In this document: in pieces, positions 45,641 to 55,139 of the stretch | Numbering within the stretch: position 1 is the first letter of the stretch | Layout: every line of letters begins with the position of its first letter | DNA from: Oligoflexus sp. | GTDB lineage: Bacteria > Bdellovibrionota_B > Oligoflexia > Oligoflexales > Oligoflexaceae | Reading direction: 5' to 3' | Assembly (NCBI GenBank): GCA_014378195.1 | Contig: JACMOC010000084.1 | Span: forward strand, 28,469-92,468 | Length of the DNA: 64,000 bases | The notes under the pieces: model-generated | The model's input: the letters and a program-made list of their open reading frames with translations, nothing else | Databases searched by the model: none | What the model was told of the DNA's origin: nothing | Position numbers and translations under genes: made by a program

Positions 45641-46261
45641 CTAAACTTCGTTTTGCGTGGCTTTAACTTCAAAATATATTAGATCAATGAAGATACCCGA
45701 CATGAGCACGAGCAGTCTCTCGTCATTGGCCAATGTAGGGTCAGGGTATTGAATTTGAAAGGTGTCCTTGTCCGTAAAGGCCTCAGCAAGGAGCCCCACC
45801 CATTTCTTTTTTACGATTGCTGCGTCTCGTCCTGACTTTTGGAAAGGAAAAGTCCACGGCTTCCAAGGCGGTGAACTCATTTGTAAAAGCAACCGTCCGT
45901 CAGCTCCCTCGACATCAAAACGCTTGTAAAGAAAAGCAAAACGTTTCTGCGCCGCGCCTATGAATCGGCCGTTGGCATCGTAGAGCTCCAGTCTCTGAAA
46001 AAAGAAGCGAAAGGGATGCTTGGCGTGATACATCACCTGCCGATCGACGCCGAAAAAATGCAATTCGAAAGAACGCCAGTGGCCGCGGAACTGCCGTCCA
46101 AACATAGCCAGGAGGCCTTTGCCCTGCTCGGCGACATAAGCGATAAGGGAGTGGTCCGCACGCGTAATCACGTATTTATTTCGGCTTTCATAACCAAAAA
46201 GTTCCGCGAGTTCGAACTTCTGACGAACAAAGATTTCCTTTTCGCCGCCTAGCTGCAACAT
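45641..46261 (-). CDS. Phospholipid scramblase-related protein
   Basis: 206 residues matching the Scramblase/LURP-one fold: FELAELFGYESRNKYVI, HPFRFFFQRLELYDANGRFIG, then SSPPWKPWTFPF and VKKKWVGLLAEAFTDKDTF, ending in a hydrophobic helix (LLVLMSGIFIDLIYFEV). Bacterial members are of unknown function; eukaryotic ones flip lipids, though this need not hold here. GGAG lies about 9 nt before the ATG. It probably forms an operon with the FAH-family gene. Confidence 0.8.
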   Translation of the reverse strand: MLQLGGEKEIFVRQKFELAELFGYESRNKYVITRADHSLIAYVAEQGKGLLAMFGRQFRGHWRSFELHFFGVDRQVMYHAKHPFRFFFQRLELYDANGRFIGAAQKRFAFLYKRFDVEGADGRLLLQMSSPPWKPWTFPFQKSGRDAAIVKKKWVGLLAEAFTDKDTFQIQYPDPTLANDERLLVLMSGIFIDLIYFEVKATQNEV

Positions 46262-46383
46262 GTCGTTGGTCTCCGCTTCAAGGTCTTCAAGACTCTGTTT
46301 GTTGATCTAACCATGGCATCCTCCTTGCAGTCCAGTCAATGGCCCTCCCGAGTCAGGGCCCAAGTTCCTTACAGGAGTCCTTT

Positions 46384-46893
46384 ATGCATCCCACAACAGA
46401 CAGTGGTAAAAGTGAACATACAGCTTCCAAAGCGCCTAAGCGCTCCGCAAAACACCCTTCCCGTTTCGCGGAGACAACTGAGCCAGACAGCGACGAAGAC
46501 ACGATCTTTGAAGAGGTAGGGCATTTCAAAAATCGCGACGAGATGCTGAGTGATGGCAATCGGATCGTTCAAGGTGGGGACCCCACCGATATCGATGACA
46601 CCTGGACCTACGATCGTTATGATCGCCTGCTTGGTGATGTCGCTCAAAGCTCCGAGCCTATTGATGTTCAGCTCTCCAAAGTCGGTTCTATCGCCGATGA
46701 CGTGCGCGACTCGCAAAGCCACCGTATGGCGACGCCGGCAATTCCTATCGATACCAGGCACGATGAGTTTGATACGCTCACTGACCACGAGTTGGCCAGC
46801 CTTGCCGATTCCTTTGGAATACCAGAACGCCAAGGTCTCGGTCGCGACAAACTTATCCGCAAACTGCGCGAAGTTGAAATGCGCGGTATTTAG
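46384..46893 (+). CDS. Small acidic protein with Rho-N/SAP-like C-terminus
   Basis: 169 residues. The first 120 are polar, acidic and likely disordered. The last 40 (LTDHELASLADSFGIPE, then LGRDKLIRKLREVEMRG) look like a Rho N-terminal or SAP-type helix-extended-helix motif that binds nucleic acid. AGGAG lies 6 nt before the ATG. It converges on greB with 4 bp between stops. No specific role can be assigned. Confidence 0.65.
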   Translation: MHPTTDSGKSEHTASKAPKRSAKHPSRFAETTEPDSDEDTIFEEVGHFKNRDEMLSDGNRIVQGGDPTDIDDTWTYDRYDRLLGDVAQSSEPIDVQLSKVGSIADDVRDSQSHRMATPAIPIDTRHDEFDTLTDHELASLADSFGIPERQGLGRDKLIRKLREVEMRGI

Positions 46894-46897
46894 CCTC

Positions 46898-47398
46898 TTA
46901 AACCTTCGGGCTCATGCGGCGACCGGCGTAGTGCAGATCCAGGATCTCGCAATCGATATCGCCTGCCGGTCGCTCGACACTCACGACATCCCCGATTTTT
47001 TTGCCCCAAACGGCACGAGCCAGTGGCGATTTCCATGATATGGTTTTGGCGTCCACATCCGACTCACCGACGCCGACAATTGTCCACGTTTTCTCGATGC
47101 CGTTGTCATCAACGACCGTAAATGTCGCACCGAATTCGATGCGGTCGCTCCGGATATTCTGCGGATTGATTATCTCGACATCTTTAAGAAGAGTCGTCAG
47201 ATAGCGGAGTCGCTTATCAATTTCCCGTATTCGTTTTTTACTATAAATATATTCGGCGTTTTCCGAACGATCTCCTTCCGCGGCGGCCGTCGCCATATTA
47301 TCGACCATCTTCGGTCGATCCTCCTCGATGAGCTTTCGGTGTTCCTCGGCTATGATGTCATAACCTTCACGCGTCATCGGATTGACCAATTCCTTCAT
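46898..47398 (-). CDS. greB: Transcript cleavage factor GreB-type
   Basis: 166 residues. The N-terminal coiled coil has DRSENAEYIYSKKRIREIDKRLRYL, whose acidic tip (DRSENAEY) is the GreB signature, and the C-terminal FKBP-like domain follows. It rescues backtracked RNA polymerase by stimulating RNA cleavage. Closer to GreB than GreA by the RxIDKRxRYL pattern. Its ATG overlaps the serA stop (ATGA), so it is translationally coupled to serA. Confidence 0.88.
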   Translation of the reverse strand: MKELVNPMTREGYDIIAEEHRKLIEEDRPKMVDNMATAAAEGDRSENAEYIYSKKRIREIDKRLRYLTTLLKDVEIINPQNIRSDRIEFGATFTVVDDNGIEKTWTIVGVGESDVDAKTISWKSPLARAVWGKKIGDVVSVERPAGDIDCEILDLHYAGRRMSPKV

Positions 47399-48987
47399 AT
47401 GAAAATTGCCTTTGCGCTCTCGACATTCGGAAGATCTTTGAGTGCCCTAAGATTGGCAGCCGTTAAGCCATGATCGATACTTACGACCGCCATGGCCTTG
47501 CCGCCCTTCACATTGCGGCTCAGATTAAAGCCGCTAATGTTGATCCCGTGTTTGGCCAGGTACTGACCAAGGTCACCGATGACGCCGGGGCGGTCAAGGT
47601 TGGAAATAAGCAGCATATTACCGGTGGGTTCGACTTCAAAATGAAAGTCATTCACTAGAGTGAGACGGAGGTGACGGTCCTCAAAAACCACACCACCCAC
47701 GGTCATCTGTTGGCCCTGGGATCCACGCACCAGAACTTTGAGAGCGGAATTATAAGAGCTGAAGCTTGGGTCGATCGTCTCATTAACCGTGATACCAAGC
47801 CGCTCCATATGTCGACCCACGTTTACAAACGATACATAGTCGTCGACGACCTTGCTTAGGTAGCCTTTCATCCAGCTCAGTCGAATGATGGAATTGTCGA
47901 GTTCTGAGATGTCACCTCGATATTGGAACTGGACGCTCTGAGGGTTGAAATCCAGGATCTGCCCAACGATCGATCCCAATTTTTCTGCAAGTGTGGAATA
48001 GGCCTTCATGATCGGTTTATCGATGACGCCAACATTTGGTAAGTTCACGTGGTAATCCACCACACCGCCTTCCAACGCTTTTTTAATCTGATCGGCAATC
48101 GTATGGCCGATGGCGATCTGAGCCTCTTCGGTTGAAGCGCCTATATGGGGCGAACAATAGACTGTCGGATGCTGAATCAGGGCCGGTAGGGGTTTCGGCT
48201 CGGTTTCAAACGTATCGATGGCGACGGCGCCGATGAGCTTGTTGTCGAGAGCCCACAGAAGGTCCTTTTCAAAAACGATCCCGCCGCGCGCAGCGTTTAC
48301 CAAAGCGCCTTTTTTACCGAGGGCCCTGAGAACATCACGGTCGATCATTCCGCTGGTTTCCTTGGTTTTGGGAACATGCAGGGTGAGGATATCGACCATG
48401 GAAGCCAGTTCGATGAGATTCGCAACCTGTGTTACGCTGTGCTTCAAAAAGATATCGGGCGCGATGTAAGGATCGTAGGCGAAAACCTCGCAATCAAATC
48501 CTCGGCAGAACTTTGCTACCCGGTGACCGACATTGCCAAGGCCCACAATGCCTATTTTTTTGCCGCGAAGTTCGCGACCGGTAAAACGATGGCGATCCCA
48601 TCCACCGGCCTTCAGCGTTTGCTGAGCTTCAGGGATATGGCGAAACATAGAAAGCATAAGACCAAGGGTCAACTCAGCGGCGGAATTGGTGTTTTTCCCA
48701 GGCGTATTCATCACGAGTATGCCTTTTTCCGTGGCATATTCGAGATCGATATTACCGACGCCGACGGCGGCGCGAGCGATGATTTTTAATTGCGGTGCCG
48801 CGTCGATCACCTGTCGGTTTACATCTGTTTCGCTGCGTGATACGAGCACCTGCGTATCGATGAGTTGAGGAGCAAACTCAGCGAACGTCGTGTCGGGCAT
48901 ATAAACGACTTCAAGATTGTCGATTTTTGCGAGGCCTTCGAGGGCAACAGGGTGGAGAGCACCTGTGATAAGTACTTTTGTACGCAT
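47395..48987 (-). CDS. serA: D-3-phosphoglycerate dehydrogenase SerA
   Basis: 530 residues, the long form with an ASB-like intervening domain and a C-terminal ACT domain (about 455-530). NAD-binding loop GKKIGIVGLGNVGHRVAKF, ARGGIVFEKDLL and the catalytic His in CSPHIGAST. It makes 3-phosphohydroxypyruvate, the first step of serine synthesis; the ACT domain is the usual site of serine feedback. A GGAAA site precedes the ATG. It ends inside the greB start codon. Confidence 0.95.
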   Translation of the reverse strand: MRTKVLITGALHPVALEGLAKIDNLEVVYMPDTTFAEFAPQLIDTQVLVSRSETDVNRQVIDAAPQLKIIARAAVGVGNIDLEYATEKGILVMNTPGKNTNSAAELTLGLMLSMFRHIPEAQQTLKAGGWDRHRFTGRELRGKKIGIVGLGNVGHRVAKFCRGFDCEVFAYDPYIAPDIFLKHSVTQVANLIELASMVDILTLHVPKTKETSGMIDRDVLRALGKKGALVNAARGGIVFEKDLLWALDNKLIGAVAIDTFETEPKPLPALIQHPTVYCSPHIGASTEEAQIAIGHTIADQIKKALEGGVVDYHVNLPNVGVIDKPIMKAYSTLAEKLGSIVGQILDFNPQSVQFQYRGDISELDNSIIRLSWMKGYLSKVVDDYVSFVNVGRHMERLGITVNETIDPSFSSYNSALKVLVRGSQGQQMTVGGVVFEDRHLRLTLVNDFHFEVEPTGNMLLISNLDRPGVIGDLGQYLAKHGINISGFNLSRNVKGGKAMAVVSIDHGLTAANLRALKDLPNVESAKAIFI

Positions 48988-49106
48988 GATTTCCGCCTAA
49001 ACTTTCGCGACTTATAAGGACCCGTGCAACATCAGTCAACCGTAGCACAGCTCTCAGGAAGCGCCGAGCGGGTTTTTCGCGCCTAGCGACCAAAGTGTCG
49101 AAAATT

Positions 49107-49136
49107 TTGACAAGAGTCGAAAGTCAGACGTAATAA
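49107..49136 (+). promoter_or_regulatory. Possible promoter of the glycosyltransferase gene
   Basis: A perfect TTGACA (49107-49112), an 18-bp spacer, then TAATAA (49131-49136, 3/6 to the consensus) in an AT-rich stretch 120 bp upstream of the gene. The -35 is strong and the -10 weak. Confidence 0.35.
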
Positions 49137-49254
49137 ATATTATGTAACTCATTAGAATAGCTATATTTTATTGCTTCACTGACATGGACAGTTCTTTGCT
49201 CTTAGGCGTTTAGCTGATGTGGATGTTGTTATTGTTGACCCGGAGTTATTCACT

Positions 49255-50559
49255 GTGAGAAATGCCAATCCAACGAGTCTTTCCCAGGCGCCTCAAAGGA
49301 TACTTATCCTGAGTGGACTGAAGATTTTCCCCAATCAAAGCGGGGGCCACCTTCGGACCGGAGGTGTAGCGAAGGCCCTCGCGCGCCTGGGGCATGAAGT
49401 TTGTATCTATAGTATAGCGGGGAGGCGATCGGATTATGGCAACGGCCCAGCCCTCCAATATCAAGCGATCGAAGAGAACCTTGTTGAAGAAGTGAACCTT
49501 TCCCTCTCTATCGGACTCGTCCAGGCGCTCGCTCGCCGTTTTGGTTTGCCGCGCATCTGGCAATACTTTCTTTTACGCTTCGGGATCATTCCCTTTTCCC
49601 TGCGGAATCGACTGCGATGGGCTGATGTCATTATTTGTGACCTTCCCTATACGCCTCCTATTCCTGGACCCTGGCGCAAAAAAAAATGGGTGCTCCTGAG
49701 CCATAACCTTGAACATCGCTTGCTCGCTCAGGGTACGTGGATCGAAAAAATGGCCGCGCCCTGGATGGAGCGCATCGAGATGTTCGCCCCTTTGCGTTAT
49801 ACGGGAATTTTAGCCTGCGCAAAGGAAGACAGCGAATATTTCAAAAGTCGGGCTCCTGATGGCAATGCCGTTCGCCTTGTCGCCAATGGGATCGATCCTG
49901 AGCAATATGGACACTCAAAGGACGAAGCCCGAGGTCTTAGGGTCCTTTGGAATCTCGATGACAACGATTGGCTGATCGTTTTCAGCGGCAGTCGTTTTCA
50001 ACCCAATCTGGATGCTCTCGCAACTCTTTCGGAGTTTGCTCGTACAGAGCACGATTTTCTCGTGGACAACCGTATAAAGTTTCTTGTCCTGGGATCCATA
50101 TCCGGGACGGCCTGGAGTTCGGACACGATGATCGTAACGGGTCCCGTTCCGGAGACTTTCCCGTATTTTGCGGCAGCGGATGCCGCCCTTAATCCTGTGC
50201 TCACCGGATCCGGAAGTAACGTCAAGATCTTTGAATATCTCGCGGCCCGATTACCTGTTATCTCAACGCACTTCGGTGCACGTGGAACAGTGCTTGAGGC
50301 CAACCGTGACTATCTGGTTTTTCAAAGAGGTTTGCTCAAAGAGACTTTGACGGCTCTCGTAAAGGGTCAAAGCAAAGAAGAATGGAAAAACCATGCTGAA
50401 CGTGTGTGGGCCCGGGTCCAGGATTCCTGTGACATGAGCGCAATACTCGGGCGGGAATGGAAGGGCCTTCCCTTGGAGAAGACCCATGAAAACGGAGACC
50501 AAAAAGATCTTCAATCGCGGCCCGGTTCGCCCCTAGTCAGTGGCATTCGTACCCACTAA
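49255..50559 (+). CDS. Glycosyltransferase, GT4-like (GT-B fold)
   Basis: About 434 residues. The N-terminal domain has the SGGHLRTGGVAKALARLGHEV motif of GT-B enzymes, and the C-terminal domain has LVANGIDPEQY, FSGSRFQPNLDAL and GSGSNVKIFEYLAARLPVIS, the donor-binding region. It probably transfers a sugar to an envelope polysaccharide or lipid. GTG 49255 has GGAG 9 nt upstream; GTG 49219 is an alternative 12 codons earlier. The C-terminal 20 residues overlap the protease gene end by 23 bp. Confidence 0.85.
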   Translation: MRNANPTSLSQAPQRILILSGLKIFPNQSGGHLRTGGVAKALARLGHEVCIYSIAGRRSDYGNGPALQYQAIEENLVEEVNLSLSIGLVQALARRFGLPRIWQYFLLRFGIIPFSLRNRLRWADVIICDLPYTPPIPGPWRKKKWVLLSHNLEHRLLAQGTWIEKMAAPWMERIEMFAPLRYTGILACAKEDSEYFKSRAPDGNAVRLVANGIDPEQYGHSKDEARGLRVLWNLDDNDWLIVFSGSRFQPNLDALATLSEFARTEHDFLVDNRIKFLVLGSISGTAWSSDTMIVTGPVPETFPYFAAADAALNPVLTGSGSNVKIFEYLAARLPVISTHFGARGTVLEANRDYLVFQRGLLKETLTALVKGQSKEEWKNHAERVWARVQDSCDMSAILGREWKGLPLEKTHENGDQKDLQSRPGSPLVSGIRTH

Positions 50560-52954
50560 CATCGCGTATTCCCCACGAAATCAGAGTACCTATGTCGGAC
50601 GCGGAGGTGTCCTGGACTTTTAAAGTCCAGGCACCTTCAAGCGCGTCACCCACTAACTGCGTGAACGAATCCTTGGGCGTAAGGGTCGTTGGATACGTTC
50701 CCAGAATATTATCGGTACTGCTGCCTGTTTTGTTGTGCAAAACAATAGTCTTGCCACTGGGTGAAACGAGCGAAACCTTGAGATCACCAATATACGTATG
50801 GTTGATGCTGAGATCGACGCTAAAAGTGCTGCTGACATTCGCTGTGCGAGTGATGTGAATCACATCGGAGATGCCTTGCGTGTTTTTGTCAGGAATCGCG
50901 AGGTTGGGTGTACGCGTCGTCGCTACTTCGACAGACTTTCCGACCTGAACGGCAAAGGGGATGGTCCAGGTTTTGCCGGCATCGTTTTTAAAGCTCGCTT
51001 GAAAGCTCAGGATCTTTCCGCAAGGCGTATTGGGATCAACTGCTAACGTGATTTTGCTTGTTGCTTTAGCACCGGCTGCAATATCGCCAAGGGTAAGTTT
51101 GCCTGTAAGCGCTGTAATATAAGGCTCGTTTGAAGTGAGCACTGCGGTCACGCCTAGGGCTTCGGTATCGCCCGTGTTGCTTACAACGAGAGCAAATCCA
51201 ACCGTCTCACCGGGATCGACGACGCCATCAACATCGGTTACCGCCGACAGAGCCGCAGTCAACACCACGGTTGGTTCAACCAGAATACCGTGACCCACAA
51301 ATTTATCGTTAAACACCTGCGCAATGGGACCGTCAGGATAAAGGCGTTTCGCTGTTGCCACGATGGATTTGGCCATATCGCGCATTGTAAGACCCGACCC
51401 CAATCCGAATTGGGCCTCTAAAACAACGGTATCGATCTCTTCGCGCGGAACCCCTTGAGCTCTCAACTCCATATGGGATTGGAAGAGCGGAGTCGACCAC
51501 AACTCATCAGACTGACGACCGCTGGTCAAAGTTTCGTGAGCACCGTAGGATGCCGATGCACTGTATTTCTCTGCCGTCGCGTCTGCCGAACGTCCAGGCC
51601 AGCAATTGCCAGCATCCCAGTTATAGACCTTCTGAGGCTCACGATCATGGCCTTTGGGAGTGCTGAAGCTGTAAGACATGGCCCAGTAATCACCAAAACC
51701 CTCACCCATGGCGCCTGTGTCCCCCCCTTCCCAGTTTGGGTTGATGGAAGCATTGATAGCATGGCCGTACTCATGGAGAATGACGTCGGCATCTTCATTG
51801 TCATCGACGCAGCCATGACCATAAGCCAGACGTCCTGTGCTGGGTTGAAAGTAGGAATTGTCATCGCCGTTGGCACCATCGGCATCCGCTTCGATAGAGC
51901 GGAATTGTATGCCTGTACTTCCCTTGAAGCCGAGCGATTGAATGTAACGCTGGCTCTGATCCAAATGGAAATATGTCATCGCTTCATTAAAGCCTTCGTT
52001 GCCGCGGCTAAAGTTCCAATTTCCGTCTGGAGTCGAAGTTGGGGCATCCGTAGGCAGATCAAAGTCAATGATTTGGACCCAGGGTCCTTTCAAAGTATAA
52101 ACGCCCTTGGCGAAATTGATGTCGAGGAGGGTGCGTTGCACATAGGCATTATCGAAGGCCGAGGCCGCACTGGTGTCGACGAGAGTGGACAGGCCGAGTT
52201 CTGTTTTGGGATCTGGATCAAATACGCGCGCGTTACCATTTTTGAGTTCGGTGATATCTTCGAGTTGACCCGCTTTTTTCTGATATTTCGAGAAAGCCTC
52301 GGTCCGATTCGAAGTCGGTTGATGCGTACCAAATGTAGGGGGAATAGGAATCTTTTTTTCGTTGATGCGTAGATCGCGGACATTTACGACTTTGCCCGTT
52401 GCGGCATCGACATCCACCTGCCAGGATCCGTAAGGGGCCGTCGGGCTTAAGTCTATGCTATAGACCAGGGTTAGGCCGCGCACGAGCTGTTTGTATTTGA
52501 GCTCGGCTTTCGGGTCCTGATAGATACCGCCCGACACTCCAACGTAAGCCCAGGCCGCATCGTAGGCCTGCTCGATGGAGATATTTTCTTTGAATACAGT
52601 CGCCGTAGGATGGGGAATAATAGCCGTGAAATATTGATAAATCGCCTGCGTGCTTTTGGAAATGGATAGAGTGATGCCTGCTGTATCGATTGGAATCCCG
52701 TTACTCAGTTGCTGATAAACAAGATGATAGGCGGTGAGGCTTTCCTGTTGGCGAACAAGTTCGAGCGATGCGGGATCGATGTGAAGCTCTTGACTGTGAG
52801 CCGCAAGGAAGTTTTGAGCCGTTTCTTCGGGGCTTAGGGGAGCAAAAGTCGATACGGTATGAACCTGTCTCAGCTGCCCTATCTGTCCATAGGCGGCAAA
52901 TGCTGTGGAAAACGAGCCCGCAAAAAGGATCGGAACCGCGAGGTGCATACGCAT
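50537..52954 (-). CDS. Secreted M36/M4-type metalloprotease with C-terminal P-domain
   Basis: 805 residues. Signal peptide (1-20, ending AFAA), an FTP-like propeptide (about 40-200), then a fungalysin-type catalytic domain with HEYGH (H394, E395, H398) and the third ligand Glu418 in GEGFGDY. A CARDB-like beta domain follows (about 560-670), then a proprotein-convertase P-like domain (DLSINHTYIGDLKVSLVSP). Probably an exported digestive protease. AGGAG lies 5 nt before the ATG, and a 25-bp dyad lies about 73 bp upstream. Confidence 0.92.
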   Translation of the reverse strand: MRMHLAVPILFAGSFSTAFAAYGQIGQLRQVHTVSTFAPLSPEETAQNFLAAHSQELHIDPASLELVRQQESLTAYHLVYQQLSNGIPIDTAGITLSISKSTQAIYQYFTAIIPHPTATVFKENISIEQAYDAAWAYVGVSGGIYQDPKAELKYKQLVRGLTLVYSIDLSPTAPYGSWQVDVDAATGKVVNVRDLRINEKKIPIPPTFGTHQPTSNRTEAFSKYQKKAGQLEDITELKNGNARVFDPDPKTELGLSTLVDTSAASAFDNAYVQRTLLDINFAKGVYTLKGPWVQIIDFDLPTDAPTSTPDGNWNFSRGNEGFNEAMTYFHLDQSQRYIQSLGFKGSTGIQFRSIEADADGANGDDNSYFQPSTGRLAYGHGCVDDNEDADVILHEYGHAINASINPNWEGGDTGAMGEGFGDYWAMSYSFSTPKGHDREPQKVYNWDAGNCWPGRSADATAEKYSASASYGAHETLTSGRQSDELWSTPLFQSHMELRAQGVPREEIDTVVLEAQFGLGSGLTMRDMAKSIVATAKRLYPDGPIAQVFNDKFVGHGILVEPTVVLTAALSAVTDVDGVVDPGETVGFALVVSNTGDTEALGVTAVLTSNEPYITALTGKLTLGDIAAGAKATSKITLAVDPNTPCGKILSFQASFKNDAGKTWTIPFAVQVGKSVEVATTRTPNLAIPDKNTQGISDVIHITRTANVSSTFSVDLSINHTYIGDLKVSLVSPSGKTIVLHNKTGSSTDNILGTYPTTLTPKDSFTQLVGDALEGAWTLKVQDTSASDIGTLISWGIRDVSGYECH

Positions 52955-53026
52955 AGAAGCTCCTGATGGATTGGATCATGAAGCTTTATACTAGTCGATT
53001 GGTTACCGAGTTTGTTTTCGCATTAT

Positions 53027-53051
53027 TCAATACCGGGATTACCGGTATTGA
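53027..53051. promoter_or_regulatory. 25-bp perfect dyad upstream of the protease gene
   Basis: TCAATACCGG (53027-53036) and CCGGTATTGA (53042-53051) form a 10-bp inverted repeat with a GATTA spacer. On the minus strand, TATAAA (complement of 52985-52990) is a possible -10 without a -35, which would put the dyad centre about 61 bp upstream of the start, a class-I activator position. A regulator site fits better than a terminator, since no U-run follows. Confidence 0.55.
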
Positions 53052-53072
53052 CTATACTGTCTGCAATCCCAA

Positions 53073-53495
53073 TCAATCATGATGATCTACTTTCTGACGC
53101 ATCCTCTTGGTGTCTGCGTTTTGCTTTTTGGCACTCAAACGCCGGGTTTTTGATCCTTTTGTCGGCTTGGTGGGTCGGCGAATTTTGGGCGGAATTGCAA
53201 CCGTGAGGATCATCTTCTGAAGTTTTTCGAAGCAGGTCTTGAGGTTCATGTCCTGCGAACGATGCTCGTCACTTGCAATGACCATATGCCCATCTTCACT
53301 GATTCGTCCGCTATAACGCTCCAGAAAGCGCACTTTGACTTCAAGCGGCAAAGATGGACTTTCTCTAGGATTCCAGCTGATTACAGCCTTGGTCTCGCGT
53401 TTATTGACGTTTTGCCCGCCGGGGCCACTGCTCCGGGCATAGGAGATATCCAACTCTTCCCACGGGATTTGAATTCTATCGGTAACCTTCAGCAT
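53073..53495 (-). CDS. arfB: Ribosome rescue factor ArfB (peptidyl-tRNA hydrolase)
   Basis: 140 residues. The release-factor GGQ motif is in SSGPGGQNVNK (G26, G27, Q28), and the C-terminus is a basic tail (KPTKGSKTRRLSAKKQN and following) that enters the empty mRNA channel. It frees stalled ribosomes. AAAGGA lies 5 nt before the ATG. It lies upstream of the protease gene on the same strand, but the dyad between suggests separate transcription. Confidence 0.93.
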   Translation of the reverse strand: MLKVTDRIQIPWEELDISYARSSGPGGQNVNKRETKAVISWNPRESPSLPLEVKVRFLERYSGRISEDGHMVIASDEHRSQDMNLKTCFEKLQKMILTVAIPPKIRRPTKPTKGSKTRRLSAKKQNADTKRMRQKVDHHD

Positions 53496-53602
53496 AGACG
53501 TCCTTTAATCGTGGCCTCATCCTCTTGCCATTCGGAGGTATGCAGGAGAAGTCCTTCATGATATGCCATCTTTCGCGAATAAAGCATGGATGAAGCCTTA
53601 GA

Positions 53603-54049
53603 ATGAAAAATACCGAGACCCTTCCGTTTTGGAAAGAGAAAAGCCTCGAGCAGATGAGTACCACGGAGTGGGAAAGTCTCTGCGACGGTTGCGGCAAATG
53701 TTGTCTTCACAAAATTGAAGACGAAGACACAGGCGAGATTGCTTACACCAATGTCGCGTGTCGACTCCTCGATAGCAAAAGCTGTCGTTGCAGCAACTAT
53801 TCAAAACGCATCCATTTCGTAAAAGACTGCCAGGTTCTCAACCCTAAGAAAGTGCGACGCCTCAACTGGCTTCCAAGCACCTGTGCCTACAAAATTGTGG
53901 CGGAAGGTCGCGATCTTCCGAGCTGGCATCCGCTGATTTCGGGCACGCGGGACAGTGTCCATAAAGCGGGCGTTTCGGTGAAAAATAAAATAGTCTCCGA
54001 AGATCATGTGAAAGATCTCGAAGATTTTGTTGTGGACTGGATTTTTTAG
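53603..54049 (+). CDS. YcgN/UPF0260-family protein
   Basis: 148 residues. CDGCGKCC near the N-terminus and further Cys ([31 protein letters not shown]) match the UPF0260 (YcgN) family, a probable metal- or Fe-S-binding small protein of unknown role. The ATG at 53603 has no good SD. It is on the plus strand between arfB and the ChaN-like gene, both on the minus strand. Confidence 0.85.
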   Translation: MKNTETLPFWKEKSLEQMSTTEWESLCDGCGKCCLHKIEDEDTGEIAYTNVACRLLDSKSCRCSNYSKRIHFVKDCQVLNPKKVRRLNWLPSTCAYKIVAEGRDLPSWHPLISGTRDSVHKAGVSVKNKIVSEDHVKDLEDFVVDWIF

Positions 54050-54076
54050 ATCCAGTCCTCAAGACCGCTTGGGCTG

Positions 54077-55126
54077 TTATTCGCCGTCCGCTGCTGGCCC
54101 GTCTTCCTTGAGTGGTGTCTCGTCTTCGGGCGGTGTTGCAGGAGCGTCGCCAGGCCCAGGCGTCCCATCGCTTGGTTGAGTGTCTGTGGGGGCAAGTTCT
54201 TTTTTGTCTTTATCTTCAGGAACTTTTTTATTCCCTTTGCCTACAGCCTTCTCGTCCATGTGTTTTTTCATGGCTTCGCACGGATCGGGGCGTTCAAAGG
54301 CATCGGTGATAAACACCTTGTCATACGCGCCCACCGGCGGGGCCTTAGCCCCTTCTTCCATCATGCCGACTGACCATACACGCGCATTCGGTGCTACAAG
54401 TTCGAGTAGCGACGGGACACCGAACTCTTTACGGGCATGACCCGCACCGAGGATAAAGACAGTAACACCGTCGCGTGGGGCTTCGTTTTGATAGCCACGA
54501 ATCATAGCGGCGTCACGGGCTCTCTGTATCGGAACCATCTTCGTCGCTTCCTCGTTGGGTATCATATGGCAGTGGCCGTCAGATATCTCTTTTCCAACGA
54601 GCGTCAGGGCTTCGGCGCTCATAGGTTTCCTGAGATGCAAACGTTCAATTTCGGGAGCGGTGAACGCACCTTGATAGCCATGTTTGTAGAGAAGATCGAG
54701 ACGGTTTTTAGGAAGACCGCCGGCGATGACAACGGCTTTGTATTTGACCGCGGTGGCAAAGAGAGGTTCGTAGAGATCGTAGGGTGGCCAGCCTGATTTG
54801 TCCCATTCGATCTTTTCTCGAAGTTTGCCGAGGTTGGCAGGTTTCAGCTGACTCAATAGACCCTGTTCGGTCCAATCAACCTGCTCAAAGACCACAGCTT
54901 TCAAACGACCCTCATGTCCCAGCTTCTCAAGGATTTCCTGCTGAATCACATGATGATCAGGATTGTCGTGTTGCTCCCCCAGGAGAATGATCTTCGCTTG
55001 AGCAAAATCGATCTGCTGCTTCGCATCGAGCTGACTCATCGAAAAATGCGCTTTCGATTCGGTGACGCAGGCAGTGAAGGAGGTTGTCAGGAGCAGCAGG
55101 GGAGCGATCTTCCGAAAAGACGTCAT
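54077..55126 (-). CDS. ChaN-like lipoprotein (heme-binding family)
   Basis: 349 residues. Lipobox SFTAC (Cys20). ILLGEQHDNPDHH and the FVF-like core (VFILGAGHARKEFGVPSLL) match the ChaN/EreA-like fold; ChaN in E. coli and Campylobacter binds heme and is iron-regulated. A disordered Pro/Asp/Glu-rich tail of about 50 residues (ends ...GPAADGE) is extra. The start at 55126 follows GAGGA by 8 nt. It is the last gene of the ade-ferredoxin-ChaN unit (13-bp gap). Confidence 0.8.
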   Translation of the reverse strand: MTSFRKIAPLLLLTTSFTACVTESKAHFSMSQLDAKQQIDFAQAKIILLGEQHDNPDHHVIQQEILEKLGHEGRLKAVVFEQVDWTEQGLLSQLKPANLGKLREKIEWDKSGWPPYDLYEPLFATAVKYKAVVIAGGLPKNRLDLLYKHGYQGAFTAPEIERLHLRKPMSAEALTLVGKEISDGHCHMIPNEEATKMVPIQRARDAAMIRGYQNEAPRDGVTVFILGAGHARKEFGVPSLLELVAPNARVWSVGMMEEGAKAPPVGAYDKVFITDAFERPDPCEAMKKHMDEKAVGKGNKKVPEDKDKKELAPTDTQPSDGTPGPGDAPATPPEDETPLKEDGPAADGE

Positions 55127-55139
55127 GGCAAAGGTCCTC

